NCBI RefSeq assembly: GCF_024679245.1
Contig: NC_090176.1
Location: 46,639,086 to 46,703,085 of the forward strand
Direction: 5' to 3'
From: Pseudorasbora parva
Taxonomy: Eukaryota; Chordata; Actinopteri; Cypriniformes; Gobionidae
DNA length: 64,000 nucleotides
The translations under genes were made by a program, and so were the position numbers. How positions within the stretch are numbered: position 1 is the first letter of the stretch; the number at the start of each line of letters is the position of its first letter. The notes under the pieces are model-generated. The model was not told the DNA's origin and ran no database searches. It worked only from the letters and a program-made list of their open reading frames with translations. Below are positions 1 to 15,100 of this stretch, piece after piece.

Positions 1-1498
1 CCCATAGGTGAGCCCGGGACAGCGTAACCCAAGCGGGATGCAGGCGCAGGCGTCCCTCTTCTATTACGGTCATTATCTCACGTCAGATCGCTATCACTTC
101 CTTTATACGTCCACAGAGGCACTTAACGGTCTCTGCCAATATTTACACAGTCCGACACAATGCCGCCAGTCTCTGCTCGCCTGTCTTTTCTCAGAGACAG
201 GAAAGACTAAACTCTTTATCATTGCTTTAATGGCCAGACAGGTAGTTTAAACTCTTTATCTGTGGGTTTCTTTAGAAAGAGGAGCTACAGCTACATGATG
301 TGGAGCCACATCCTGGTTCTTTGTAAGAGGATACAGTCTAACTCTAGATTTTACTTTAAGTGTGACGATCCAATTCAATATCACATTTATTTTTACAAAA
401 GTAAATAAAGATGACGTCCTGAAATGTTTTTAATGCGTGTATAAAAGAATATTCATTTACAATATTCTTAAAATGATTCGTTATTAAATGCTGTTAATTA
501 TTAACATTATTATAAAAAATTGTATGTACATTTTATGTATGATTACCCCTATTGTTCAACACTTCTGTGCAAATAATACGAGAAATTGATAGTTATAATA
601 TTATTAATATTTTATTATAATTTTAATTGCAAACATTTAATAAAATAAACTTTAGTGTTTGATTTTAAGGATTTTTTAAATATAAACAATCATAAGAATA
701 TTATATTATTATTATTATATATTATAATATTTATTTTAATTGCAAACTTTTTTTAGTTTTAGTTAAAATTTTAGTTGATCAAACACTGAAATGTTTCTGT
801 TTGAAATTAATATAAATAAATATAATAAAAATTACAAAATAAATATTACTGTTTTGTATTCGTACAAAAGTTAATAAAAATGTTATTAAGATCAGACATT
901 GTAATTTATTCAGTGTTTGAAATTAAAATAGATCATTATATTCTTACAATTATCTTATAATTATGTTTGCTTTTATTTTAACATGCCTATTTTATATTTA
1001 GTCATGTTTTTTATTCTAAGGACATTTATTTTACTTTTGTACAAAATAATAGAGATAATCATATGAGAAATGTATATTCTTATTTTAATTTCAAACACTT
1101 TTTTTCTTATGTCTGAAGAATAATCATAGGAATATTATAAATATGCAATTTTAATTTATTTGCAAACATTGAATACATTTCAAACTTTGTATATTTCCTT
1201 TAAAAGATCAAACACTGAAATGTATTCAGTGTTTAAAAATGAACTAAACGTTATACATATTGTTAATTACTATTTGCATTTATTCTATCAATTGTTTATT
1301 TTTTGTATTTTGTTATTTTAAGAACTGTTTTTAACGTTTGTACGAATAATAGCAAATACTTTTTACATTTGTTTTAATTGCAAACATTGGATAATAATTG
1401 TCTACAATTCAGGACATCAGGCCTGCAACCCATTTTTGGTCTTGACCTTTTTCCGCCTAACCACTGATATATACGCTCACTATATCTTTCCCCTGTAG
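1..1498. other. AT-rich lrp2 intron, no gene seen
   Basis: After a likely donor (gtgagc from position 8), this stretch is very AT-rich from about 350 to 1450, with many ATTTA-like words and no convincing exon. It ends in the acceptor ccctgtag at 1498. Small open frames near position 8 are not supported by domain content. Confidence 0.6.
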
Positions 1499-4400
1499 TG
1501 ACGAATCCTTGTGCGGTCAATAACGGAGGCTGTTCTCACCTGTGTCTTCTGCGAGCGGGGGGTCAAGGTTTTATCTGCGAGTGCCCTGACCACTTCCTTA
1601 CCGTGCAGATAGGGGGCGTGGCACGCTGTCTGCCCATGTGTTCCAGCACGCAGTACAGATGTGCAGACAACGAACGGTTAGTTTCACCTTGCCGCTTTCA
1701 TTTCAGGCTCTGTTCTAAAGACTGATGAGCTGCCTTGCTGTATACTGTATACTATTTTAAGTTAGCATCCAAAGTAAAAGAGAATCTTTTGTTTTGTCTT
1801 TCTCTAAAGCTGTATCCCTATTTGGTGGAAGTGTGATGGTCAGCGGGACTGCAGAGATGGCTCGGATGAACCCTCAACGTGTCCCGTCCGGCACTGCAGA
1901 CTAGGCCAGTTCCAGTGTGATGACGGAAACTGCACCAGCCCTCACTTCCTGTGTAACTCTAATCACGACTGTCCCGATGGCTCGGATGAGGACACTGTGC
2001 TGTGTGGTATGGACTTTTTTTTTTTTTATACCAGTAAATCCGTTCTGGCAGTTTACCAGTATGAGAAGTTAAAATTACCAGTAAATTGTCAGTATGAAGC
2101 TGTGTGAACAAAAAAATTATTAACATCTATGAAGTCTTCTTTGGACCAATAATAAAGTTCCGATGGAGATGATGTGATTACTCTGCGTTGTTTACAGTAA
2201 GCTCTTCTGATTTTTAATAGTTTTTCTATGTAAATATGCACTAGATTGACATCTTTGACAATTGTGGCATGTCTCATGACTTTTTCAACGTGTCACACTC
2301 GAGACCCAGCCTTCCATTCGTCAGGGCTGCGGTTCTGCAGTTGAATAGTATTATGCATGTCTCATTTTTTTAAGAGCAAAAACACGTTCTGTGTAATTAT
2401 CCCCTTACATAGCCTGGATGCCACCCGAACTTAGCCCTGCCCACAAATTTTTTAGGTCGGGCGGTTCGGTCTGGCCTCGATCCATAGAGGAGTAATTATC
2501 CCCGAACAGAAACTGTTCGGACCAATGAAATCATCAGGGCGGGCGGGCTTTAGATGATGACGGACAGATGATCAACAGTAACGTAATCATGCACGTCATC
2601 AAAGGGGCTTGGATTATATTTGTTTGAATTCTAAACGAAGAGCTTGTTTGTATGCATTCGCCTTCACAATTTCTCTCAGAAATGATCATGTTGGGTAAGT
2701 ACTCTGTGTATCATTAAATTATTTTATTTTTTTACAACACCGGCAAAGACCGTTTATTTCAGCATGCGTGCAGACAGGGTTGCCAAGTTTTTACAACAAA
2801 ATCCGCCAACTACTAGCCCTAAACAATAGCTTCTCGGGGGGGTTCTCCAGAAAAAAATGGTGTTTGGGGGGTAAAATGTGTGTTATTTTGGCAAGGATGC
2901 CTGCTAAAATTCACACTCATGGGTCTTTATATCACATAATTGTCTCTTCAACAAGCGGACATAGAAAACAACCCGCGGAAAAAAACGCGGACTTGGCAAC
3001 ACAGTGCAGTTGAGCTCTGTTGACATTTGACAATGCGTCGCTTCGTTGCTCTGATTGGTTGTAGGTCTATCCAATTGAGGTCTTTCCTGGTTCGGTTGAA
3101 ACGCCTCATAATCACAGCCCAAAGGAGCAGTTTCAGACTCATATTCTCACTAGAATTGAGTATGACCACGTCAGGCTAGTACCCCTTACACACTCAGATG
3201 TCAAAAATTTTGTCAAATTGAACAGATAATGAAGCTAAGGCGCTTCTGTTCATGCAGGTGAATGAGGGCAATAGCACAACTTTTGAAGATGGTTTCACAT
3301 GACTGACATCACAGAATTTACTGGTATTTTGATGCTGATGTGTGAATGGTCTCTTAACTGTAAAAAGTATAAACGCTGTTACTTGTCTGTCAGTATATTT
3401 GTGTATTAACTTTAGTCATTCTGGTAATTTTACGGTAATTTACTGGGATTAGTGTGTAAAAGGAGCTAATACTTACACTGATGCTGATAATTCGGCCTAG
3501 TGGCTAAAGATCAGGGCAGGAAGCTGAAAGGTTGTAGGTTTGAACCCTGTGATAAAATGCACACAAAACAACACTGCTATTCTGATATATGCTTTTGGTT
3601 GGGCTGGTTCCATGCTGTGTTTAGAAACGCATCTTCCTGTTTCTGTACCGTCAGCCACTCATCAGTGCGAGTCGCATCAGTGGCAGTGTGCCAACAAACG
3701 CTGCATCTCTGAGGCCTGGCAGTGTGATGGAGAGAACGACTGCGGAGACGGCTCCGACGAGGATCCTGCACACTGCTCCAGCAGGACCTGCCGACCCGGA
3801 CAGTTCAAGTGCAGGAACGGACGCTGCATCCCGCAGAGCTGGAAATGTGACGTGGATGACGACTGTGGAGATAACTCCGACGAGCCCATCGACGAATGCA
3901 GTGAGTTGCTACAGCTTTAAATGGTTTAATCAGCAAAGGAAGAAAAAGGAGTAATCGTGCTGCAGTATGGAGTGCACTTAAATCTCTTTGCACTATTTTG
4001 TGTTGTTCTTAATCATCTTTGTGGTGTTGTTTGCAGTGGGTCCAGCGTACAGATGTGACAATCACACAGAGTTTGACTGCAGGACAAACTACCGCTGCGT
4101 TCCTCTGTGGGCCGTGTGCAATGGACACAACGACTGCAGGGACAACAGCGACGAACAGAACTGCGGTAAGACATCAGACAAACCCACAAATGAAAACTTG
4201 ACTCAGCAGAATGGTTTTTATTCACAAACAGCTTTGCTTACAACCGATGAACAATTCATGAGATAGTTAAGTAATTGTAAAAGTTGTAATATTACAATTA
4301 TTTTCAAAAATACAATTTACAATTTGAAACTGAAAACATAACTCACAAACAGCAGTGCTTAACTGAAAAGTATGTATTTATAAATAAAACATTAAAGTAA

Positions 4401-4988
4401 TAGTAAAAGTAGTAATATTAAAATGAATAAAGATACAATTAAACATGATTACAATTTAATACATTTATTAAATGAAAATGTATTTCCAGACTGAAAACAT
4501 GACACTTTTTTATTCACAAATTAGCAGTTCTTACAACAAAAATTATATATCTTTAAATATATACACGCAGCATTCACTTTTCACAATCGAATCAGCCGAT
4601 GGATAGAATCAAGTCCCTATTTAAGATTTTTCCTTGTTCGATAAGCTTCTTCGCTCAGAAAAACACCACAGTATAGCAGTAAATTTGGCTGCAATTTCTG
4701 TTTTATGCTAACATTAACAAAAATATAAATAAAAAATTTAGATCAAATACATATATGTACAGTATATATAATTAGTTTGCATTGTCCCCATTATCAGTGG
4801 ATATATAATGGTGTGTGTGTTTGTCATGATGGATTGAAATCATGAGGAGTTTTCGCCCTCTCACACTCCAGCGTATTAGTGAGTGTTAGTTAAGTCTCTC
4901 TGTGATGGACGGGCCCTCGGTGACCCCTCCTCCTGTCTGGGGCCACACCATTGATTTATGTGTGTTAGGTATGTCTGTGTCAGGCACC

Positions 4989-5054
<66 letters not shown>

Positions 5055-8000
5055 CACAGATGTGATTATGTTTGTATTGTTTCATTAAGGATTGTGAGGT
5101 TTTACTCTTATTTTACCACACTAAAAATTATCATAATTTTAACATTAACCAAAAACCTGTTATTTGGTTAATGTTATCTTACTCTGTATAATTTACTACA
5201 TATAATGTGTGACTACATGTCATTTTACAATAGTGTTCAATTTACTGTTTTACAGTTACAGTTTTTGTCATTTATCTTGTAATTTACAGTAAAAACAAAT
5301 ATTACTACAGTTTGTGGAAAAGCAACTCGTGATGAGCTTTGGTATCTTTCTTATTAACACCTGTGGTTTTTGGTGGTTTTAAATGGAACATATTTATTTA
5401 TACGTAAGTGTATAAATATCATATATTTCAGTAGGTTGGTAACATTGTCATTTAATGAAATATATTTTTACTGTTAACCTAAAATGTTGCTACTGTATTT
5501 TTTACAGTAAAATTCAAGAACCACATCTGCAGTTTTTTTTAACCATAAATTTCACAGATTTTTTGTCTGTGATCTGACTGATGTACACATAAACACACTC
5601 ACACATAGCCCTGGTTCTCCTGGGTCTTATCAGCTCCTCCTCGCTCCATTAGTGCCATCCTGCACAGAGAGGAGAGATCGCCCTAATCTGACTGTAAGAA
5701 TGTGCCGTCCGGGTCAGATGTTCGTACAACTCCTCTACCTTCCTCTCCTCTGTCCACCATCTGCATATTTTCTGCCCCATTTCTTTCTCTTCTCTTCTCT
5801 TCTCTTCTCTTCTCTTCTCTTCTCTTCTCTTCTCTTCTCTTCTCTTCTCTTCTCTTCTCTTCTCTTCTCTTCTCTTCTCTTCTCTTCTCTTCTCTTCTCT
5901 TCTCTTCTCTTCTCTTCTCTTCTCTTCTCTTCTCTTCTCTTCTCTTCTCTTCTCTTCTCTTCTCTTCTCTCTTCTCTTCTCTTCTCTTCTCTTCTCTTCT
6001 CTTCTCTCCTCTCCTCTTCTCTCTCTCTCTTCTCTTCTCTTCTCTTCTCTTCTCTTCTCTTCTCTTCTCTTCTCTTCTCTTCTCTTCTCTTCTCTTCTCT
6101 TCTCTTCTCTTCTCTTCTCTTCTCTTCTCTTCTCTTCTCTTCTCTTCTCTTCTCTTTCTCTTCTCTTCTCTTCCTCTTCCTCTCCTCTCTTCCTCTTCCT
6201 CTCCTCTCCTCTCCTCTCCTCTCCTCTCCTCTCCTCTCCTCTCCTCTCCTCTCCTCTCCTCTCCTCTCCTCTCCTCTCCTCTCCTCTCCTCTCCTCTCCT
6301 CTCCTCTCCTCTCCTCTCCTCTCCCTCTCCCTCTCCCTCTCCCTCTCCCTCTCCTCTCCTCTCCTCTCCTCTCCTCTCCTCTCCTCTCCTCTCCTCTCCT
6401 CTCCTCTCCTCTCTCTCCTCTCCTCTCCTCTCCTCTCCTCTCCTCTCCTCTCCCTCTCCCTCTCCCTCTCCCTCTCCCTCTCCCTCTCCCTCTCCCTCTC
6501 CCTCTCCTCTCCTCCTCTCCTCTCCTCTCCTCTCCTCTCTCTCCTCTCCTCTCCTCTCCTCTCCTCTCCTCTCCTCTCCTCTCCCTCTCCCTCTCCCTCT
6601 CCCTCTCCCTCTCCCTCTCCCTCTCCCTCTTCCTCTTCCTCTCCTCTCCTCTCCTCTCCTCTCCTCTCCTCTCCCTCTCCCTCTCCCTCTTCCTCTTCCT
6701 CTTCCTCTCCTCTCCTCAAGCTCATGTTAAATAAGGTCTAGTTTCAACATGTTTGTGTGAGCCTGTGTTGTCTGTTGTATTTGCAGAGGAGTTGACCTGT
6801 GAGCCGACGGGTGATTTCCGCTGTGATAACCACCAGTGCATCCCCCTGCGCTGGCGCTGCGACGGAGACAATGACTGCAGCGACGGATCGGATGAACACA
6901 ACTGCAGTGAGTAGCAGAACTCTGACCTCTCGTGTTCGGTCAGCTCAATATAAAAACACGAGTAACAAGAGGGATAGCTTACCCGGAATCATTATTTAAT
7001 AACCCTTGTGTGATTACATTAAACATTTTTACTGGAGGAACAAGCAGAGATTGACATTAACACCTGCCAAATGCAGGTGTATTTCTGCAGTGGCGTCTAT
7101 CGCAGTCACTCCTACTAGCCACTTTGGCGGGTTGAATTTTGTAGATATATATTTTATAGTCAATAATATAGATTTTGTGATGCATACACATTTACTGCAG
7201 AACAGATACACAATATCAGCTGTTCTTTCTCACTCTCTCACCTCTCTTACAGCGAGTTAGACACAAACCATCCTCCACTAACTGCAATTTCGCCATTGGA
7301 TTGTGCATATTGTGTATAATTTGACTCATTCTCAAAGATATTATACTCACACCCAAAGTGTACACACATAAAGCCACTTCTCAGTGCTAAATTGAGTTCT
7401 TTTTTTCCCTGCTTATTGCACTTAAACAGTAAAATTCACATAAAATAATGTCAAAATGCCAGTCTTGGCAAGTATTCATGTAAACACAGTCAGTTCTGTT
7501 TTAAATGAACATAAACAGCTGAGAAAGAAAACGCACGTGTAACAGTGTAATGGATCCGTGCATCAGGTCTTAAAGTGACAGCAGCCTAATAAACCTGCTG
7601 CCAAATTATGAGATACTATTAAAAATATCTATATGGCAGTTTTTCCCCATGGTATCATTGTCAAAATTATGGCTAGTGAAAATACAGAGGGAAAACCCAT
7701 AGCCACAGTGGCTGGTGAGCAAAAAAGTTCATGTCAAGTTCTGCTAACTAGAGAAACAGTAACGAGTAATGATAAAGATGAAAAGATTTGATGGGAACAA
7801 ATTGGAAAGACAGAGAGTGTGGAGGAGACGGCGTGATGGCAGACAAGGTGCTGTTAGGTGTGAAAGGTTGACAAATGGTTAGCACTAAACCTTCAAGCTG
7901 CGTGTTGGAAGAAGCGCTGATTTTTTCAGCACTTTCTCCTCCCTGCAGAAGAGCTGCGGGGGTAGTGAACGCAGGTCATTCCCATGATGAACTCAACTCC

Positions 8001-11000
8001 GAAAAATGGTCCTCTTGCTGAAGAGCCAGAAGTAACTCGTCAGAGCTAATCCTGTAACACAGTTAAGCGCAGCTTAATCATCGCCCTCATCTGTGTCAGA
8101 GGGTTTTTGTGCCTTTATAAGTACTTTGTGAAACATTGCTGTTCACAAGACATACTGTATACTGTATAATTGAGACTCCACTGCATCTCAGAAGTTAATG
8201 ATATGCTAAAGCCCGCCCCGCTTCATGACGTGATTGGTTACAAGGTAGTTTGTGGCGTAAAAATCGATTTCGCCGGTGTTTGGTTCATTGGACTTAAGGA
8301 GAAAATGCTTAGCAATGGTGTTGACTTATGAATTTGCACATGGTTTGTCTTAATGCATATTAAAAGCACCACACAGACATATAAACAACATAAAACATGA
8401 TTTTCACCACATGGGGGGACCCACTTTATATTAAGTGGCCTTAACTACTATGTACTAACATTTTAATTCACAATTTAAAGGGGTGGTTCCGTGTTTTTTT
8501 CTAGGCTTGGTTGTGTTTATGGGGCGCAGTATAACATGTCTTAACACTTTGTTTTTTTTTTACGCCGTATTTTTCATATATTTGACCTTTATTCCGCACT
8601 GCTGTCTCCACTGTCCTTCGAACGGCTCATTTGGTTCCTGCTTCTATGAAGCCCATCCCTCCGAAAAACATAATGGTCTTAGATTGGTTAGATGGCCAAA
8701 TGTAGTTTCCTGTATTTTTATTGGCTGAAGTGCCAAGCACAGGTTGTCCCTAACTTTACCCGTATCCCACCTCAATATCAGCAAAAGTGTTTCGCAATAC
8801 AATATGAACACAATAAGTACATTGTACTTAATTTTTTTATTTAACATAGTAGTTAAGGTCACTTAAAGGGGGGGTGAAACACTCCGTTTCAGTCAGTGTC
8901 ATGTCAATCTTGAGTACCTATAGAGTAGCATTGCATCCTGCATATCTCCGAAAAGTCTTTATTTTTTTTACAATTATATAAGAAAGATGCGCTGTTCCGA
9001 GTCTTTCCAAAAAAAGCCGAGCGGGTGGGGGCGTGTCGTGTGAGCGGAGCTAAATAATGACGTGTGCAGCAGCGCGCTGCAGTGAGGAAAGTGAGTCGCT
9101 CTGTGAGGAAAGTGATTCGCTCTGTGAGGAAAGTGATTCGCTCATTGAGGAAAGTGATTCGCCCGCCGCGTGAGGAAAGTGATTCGCTCTGTGAGGAAAG
9201 TGATTCGCTCTGTGAGGAAAGTGATTCGCTCTGTGAGGAAAGTGATTCGCTCAGTGAGGAAAGTGATTCGCCCGCCGCGTGAGGAAAGTGAGTCGCTCTG
9301 TGAGGAAAGTGATTCGCTCAGTGAGGAAAGTGATTCGCCTGCCGCGTGAGGAAAGTGATTCGCCCGTCGCGTGAGGAAAGTGCTAATACAGATCGACCGT
9401 CGGCCTATCAGTGGGTAAGTCAGTAGCTACTGGTTATATCACCTGTTTAGCATCCTACAAGCCAGTGCTTTGATGGGCGTAGCCTGTTGCTTTCGCTCTC
9501 TCCCTCTCTCTCTCTCTCACGCTCTTCCGGTAGAATTGTCCGTAAGGCCCATACAAGGAAATTCCGCCCCCGTTAACGTCAAAGGGGACGCATGATCTCA
9601 AAAAACTTGCCGAAACTTATGACTAACCGGAAGTAGTATTTTTGACAAAGAAATACTCCCATCAAACGTCCACCTTAACTTTTGAAACTTTGTCTATGTT
9701 TAGTATGGGATTCCAAGTCTTTAACAGTGTAAAAAGATCAGTATGCATGAAACAGCATTTCACCCCCCCTTTAATATAAAGTGGGGCCACGTGGGGTCTT
9801 TAAGAACCCCCCTTGTGGTAAAATCACTGTGGCCAACAGCCACTTGGGCCTTATTGCTTTATTGGCCTGTCTGCCTTGTATGTATGTTAAATGTGTGTCT
9901 AATTGACTCATTTCTTATGCGTTCACAGCCCCTCGTTCGTGCACAGAGAGCGAGTACCGCTGTGACAACCTGCACTGCATTCCTGACCGCTGGGTTTGTG
10001 ACCATGACAACGACTGCGAAGACAATTCTGACGAGAGAGACTGTGGTGAGTGAAAGAAAAGAAGAGACAGCAGAAAGGAAAGGCTATCAAAAGACAGATG
10101 GAGAGAGAAAGAGGACGAGAGTAACGTGCCGTGGCACTAGCCACCATGTTCAACATCATAATACTGTCTTTTTATTACAGATTGATCCTCAGTGGGTGAT
10201 ATCTCAATACATTTGTGTGCCTGGATACCTTGTGAATGACTTACAGGAAGTGTGCATAATTCATTCTCCATGGAGGATTGAGAGAGATTGGCTTCATTCT
10301 TTGTGGATGAATGTGTTTCAGAGCTGCGGACCTGTCACCCGGGTTACTTCCAGTGCAGTAGCGGCCACTGCATCGCTGAGCGCTTCAAATGTGACGGCAA
10401 CGCTGACTGTCTCGACTTCACCGATGAAAGTTCCTGCCGTGAGTCTGCCGTTTCAATTCTGGAACTGCACTTGAGAACAAGACAGTTGTGAATTATATTA
10501 TATTATAGCGCCCTCTGGAGTCCAAAAGGGTTGTGCATCTGTAACTTTTCCCACTGATATGGAAACTATATCTTTGGCCTTGGAAACTCATGGAAATTTT
10601 ACATTTTGATTAAAGGTGACGAAGACAAACTTACACCGATTAATCATTCACAATAAGATAAGGAACCTGTTAAGCATCTTTCCTGTAGCTTTAAAGGGGT
10701 TGTTCTGTGTTTTTTTTCTAGGCTTGGTTGTGTTTATGGGGTGCAGTATAACATGTCTTAATACTTCTTCTTTTTTTTTTTAACGCCATATTTTTCTTAT
10801 ATTTGACCTTTATTCCACACCACTGTCTCCACTGTCCTTTGAACGGCTTGTTTGCTTCATCCCTCCGAAAAACGCAATGGTCTTAGATTGTTTAGATGGC
10901 CAAATGTAGTTTCCTGTGCCAAGCACAGGTTGTCCGGAAACGCCACGCCCCTTCCCATTACGGGCAGAAGTCACATATGAGGAGACTAGCAAGGGTTTAT

Positions 11001-11615
11001 GATGTCACCAACCAGGAAGAAGCTTATTGTAGTCCAAACCGGCCATTTTTGTAGGCAATAAACTACCATCACTTTAAAAGACAATATCTCCGTTTGCATT
11101 GAACTTTCAGCGCTGTAACTTTACAGATACTGTTTATGCTCAAGCAGCAACATTACACACTAACTAAAGTTAAAAAAGTGAAATCCCATGCAACCACCCC
11201 TTTAAGAGTGAGCCTTGGTACTAGCAATGCCAACCTTTATTTTTTGTTGTCGTCTGATATTGTCAGTGCAGTCAAATCAATAATATTATTGAATACTAAG
11301 TGAATATTGAATATACCCCGACTAAGAAAGCCACAGACGACAGTGGCAAGGAACCCAATTCAATAAATGTTTGAATGCAACTGAAGTCACTTTCATATGC
11401 CAAATGCTAAATGTGTTATGAAAGTTTATGTTGACTTTGAGTTGTGTGTGTGCACATTTCAGCCACACGCTACCCGAACAGCACCTACTGCCCACCCTTC
11501 CTGTTTGAGTGTAAGAACCACGTGTGTGTGCAGCAGCACTGGATATGTGACGGAGATAATGACTGCGGGGATAATTCAGATGAGGAACTTCATCTCTGCT
11601 GTGAGAAAAACCTTC

Positions 11616-11710
<95 letters not shown>

Positions 11711-12060
11711 CATCCATCCATCCATCCATCCATCCATCCATCCATCCATCCACCCACCCATCCACCCACCCATCCACCCATCCATCCATCCATCCATCCA
11801 TCCGATCAGATCCATCCATCCATCCATCCATCCAGTCGATCAGATCCATCCATCCATCCATCCAGTCGATCAGATCCATCCATCCATCCATCCATCCATC
11901 CAGTCGATCAGATCCATCCATCCATCCATCCATCCATCCATCCAGTCGATCAGATCCATCCATCCATCCATCCATCCATCCAGTCGATCAGATCCATCCA
12001 TCCATCCATCCATCCAGTCGATCAGATCCATCCATCCAGTCGATCAGATCAATCAATCAG

Positions 12061-12130
<70 letters not shown>

Positions 12131-15100
12131 CAATCACATCCTTCCATCCATCAATCCATTAATCCATCCATTAATCCATCCAATCAATCACATCCATCCG
12201 CCATTCTTCCATCCATCCATCCATCCATCCATCCAATTGGTCACATCCATCCAATCGATCACATCCATCAATCAATCAATCAATCAATCAACATCCGTTC
12301 ATCCATCCATCCATCCATCCATCCAATCACATCCATTAATCCATCCATCCATTCAATCGATCACATCCATCCATCCGATCACATCCTTCCATCCATCCAT
12401 CAATTAATCCATCCAATCGATCACATCCATATATCACTATATAAACCTTTACATTTTTTAAGTGCATAAATCCTATCCAACTAGTATAGTTCTGCTATAA
12501 TTTGTATAGTATATCAGCTGTATAACCCAATAAATGGAACATTTGCCATTTTAGATGTAGAACAAAGTTTTAACAACAAAAACATTTTGCTCCTCAGTGG
12601 ACATCTCCTGTGATGCTCCATTCCGTTTCCGTTGTGATAACACCCGCTGTATCTACAGTCACGAGCTCTGCAATTCTATAGATGACTGTGGTGATGGAAC
12701 CGATGAGAGGGCGGAGCATTGTGAGTGACGGTCAATTCATAGATTTTCACATCAACTAGACTAGCATTTATTATTAAATATATGTAATATGTAAAAAACC
12801 CTGCTTTGTGTGAATGATTGCTCAGGTGTGACTCCCACACATGGACCCTGCTCTGCAGACGAGTATAAATGTGGAAATGGTCAGTGCATTCCTCTTCAGT
12901 ACGCCTGTGACGACTATGACGACTGTGAGGACCAGACCGATGAGCTCGGCTGCTGTGAGTTTTGTTCATTTACTGACCCTTATGTGGTTTATTATTTCCT
13001 TTCTTGCATGAACAAAAGTGGATGACGATCCATACTAACAAGCTATAAAAAGGACAAAAAAGCTTCAAAGACTAGATCCCATCGTCCGTGGTACATGTTT
13101 TTGTAACATTTCTTCATCTCTCTTTGTTAGACTACGGCCACGGGCGCTCCTGCAGTGAGGATCTGTGTGAGCATAACTGCACAGATTTGTCGACCGGAGG
13201 CTTTATTTGCGCTTGTAGACCTGGATATAAACCTAACCCGGAGGACAAGAACACCTGCGATGGTTTGTGACATCATTTTAATACTTTCTTTATTAGAAGA
13301 CCTCAATGTGTACAATAAAACAGGCTTACATAGAGGCATTCCGGAAGCCAGCCAGGACAACGGGAACTCCTGCAGGGGTTTTTCCGTGACTAGTCTGTTT
13401 CAAAACTCAAAACTTTTTTTAAATTCTGTCCTTTGCATGGAATCTTTTCTGTCTGGATGGGAGCAACATAAGAAGTACATGCCATTCATGCACAAAGCTT
13501 AGACAATAAAATCGAAAGGCTTACTAAGTTTTAGTAATTTTGTTACTCATGTGCAAGTGGTCAAAAGTTGACAAGCTGAAAACTTTTTAGCCCTGATTTA
13601 CACCTTTATTTAGTGTTGTCCGCTTGTGATCCGATTGACCAAAATATTAAAGGTGCCCTAGAATGAAACATTTAATTAACCTTGCCATAGTGAAATAAAA
13701 AGAGTTCAGTACATGGACATCACATACTGTGAGTCTCAAACACCATTGCCTCCTCCTTCTTATGTAAATCTTGTGAATGAAAAACAAAACGGAAACGTAA
13801 GTGATCTTCAACATAACGCCAACCGTGACGCAATCACTGGGGATCATTTATATGTACGGCACCAACATTTGCATATGTCTAAACATGTTCATTGTCAGGC
13901 GGAACTGACAGAGCCAAATCTTTGGAACTGCAGGTAAACAAGCTCCACGCAAAGATAGCAAAAACGGCAGCTCTCATGGACACATATGTCATGTTCCAGG
14001 CTGTGCAGGAGACTTTTCTACCCTTCCCACAGATAAAAATGTCAACAGTCATGGTTGATGTTTATAATCAGATACCACAACTATTTAATTCAAGATCGTT
14101 CGTTTGCTCGACCTATTTCAAGCAAGCTTCACTCAGCGTCTTAAACTGAAGAAAGTGGCAATTACAGCTGTATTCCTGCAAGCAGTAAGTAGCGATTTAT
14201 CCACTTATTGACTGTTTAAACAATTCTGATTAAATTGAAAGTTTCTTAGGGAGACAGCATTGTCTAGATAACGCAAGATGTTAGTACAGTAACAACAGGA
14301 GTACCAAGTACCATAAAAAACCATATGCACGCAAGCTCACTCTCGCGCGCGGATGATCTGAAAACACCAATAAACAAGTAAGCTGCATTTCAGCAATCTC
14401 CATTTGAGATGTTCTGCTTAAAGTGTCATTCAGTCGGTCTGTGTTCTGTCAGGACGGTCAGGACTCACGAGCTGAACAACTGAATTGCTGTGAGCTGTGA
14501 GCTGCTGAAATAAGCCAATCAGAGTAGAGCTCAACATTAATATTCATGACCCTTCCAAATAAGGCAAAAACAGAGCATTGCATCCTAGGGACAATTTATA
14601 GGGTTGTAAATGGACCTGTAAAACCGTATCTGGACAATTTTTGCCCTTAAATAAGCCACATACCCTCTATGTAGATATCAGAGAACAATTTACCATATTT
14701 GTTTCAAATCATTTTAAGGCACCTTTAATACCAGGTGTAAACAGCCTTTTTTGAAAATCTTCAAATTTTCAAAAAAAATTTACACAACCACCACCACCAA
14801 AATTCTGTGTAGCTACTACAGGCCAAAATGCATGTTTAGGCCCCGATCACACAGAACGCGTTTTTGCAGCGAGAGGCGCCTTTTTTAAATGGATTTTGGT
14901 TGTCAGAGAGCGTTATGTACGCTGCTTATGCGCCCTGGGCGCCTCGCATTTAAACCGCTTGCTGCGCCTCGCGTTTTTGAAGGAGCGCTCCGAGTGCATG
15001 AAGTTGAAAAAAAGTCAACTCTGAGCGGAAAAGCGTGCAACGTCATCGCGTTTATTTTCTGTTGTCCAATCGAATGAATGGAGAGGCGGGCCTTCTGTTG

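Larger units (their letters stand above)
8415..9790. mobile_element. TIR element (CCACTTTATATTAAGTGG ends) interrupted by other insertions
   Basis: The left arm at about 8420-8458 reads ccactttatattaagtgg followed by ccttaactactatgta. Its inverted copy lies at about 8845-8863, continuing after an insertion at 9771-9787 (tataaagtgg). The two arms together give about 35 bp of nearly perfect inverted repeat. Inside are a partial copy of the element seen at 10691 (8475-8749) and, splitting the right arm, the TTAA element at 8867-9770. Confidence 0.6.

Noticed and set aside
8..250. 80-codon open frame at the window start
   Set aside because: Begins at a probable splice donor, has no domain signature, and precedes an AT-rich intron.
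5649..6734. Long open frames of more than 340 codons on both strands
   Set aside because: They lie in the CT satellite and encode only SLLF, PLLSS or GEEEE repeats; open because the motif lacks stops.
9084..9382. CRISPR-like direct repeats
   Set aside because: Units are contiguous without unique spacers, inside a transposon in animal DNA; it is a minisatellite.
11397..12469. Open frames rich in IHPS and LSIY repeats, one including a real LDLa exon at its start
   Set aside because: Only 11463-11600 is coding; the rest is tetranucleotide repeat beyond a good splice donor.
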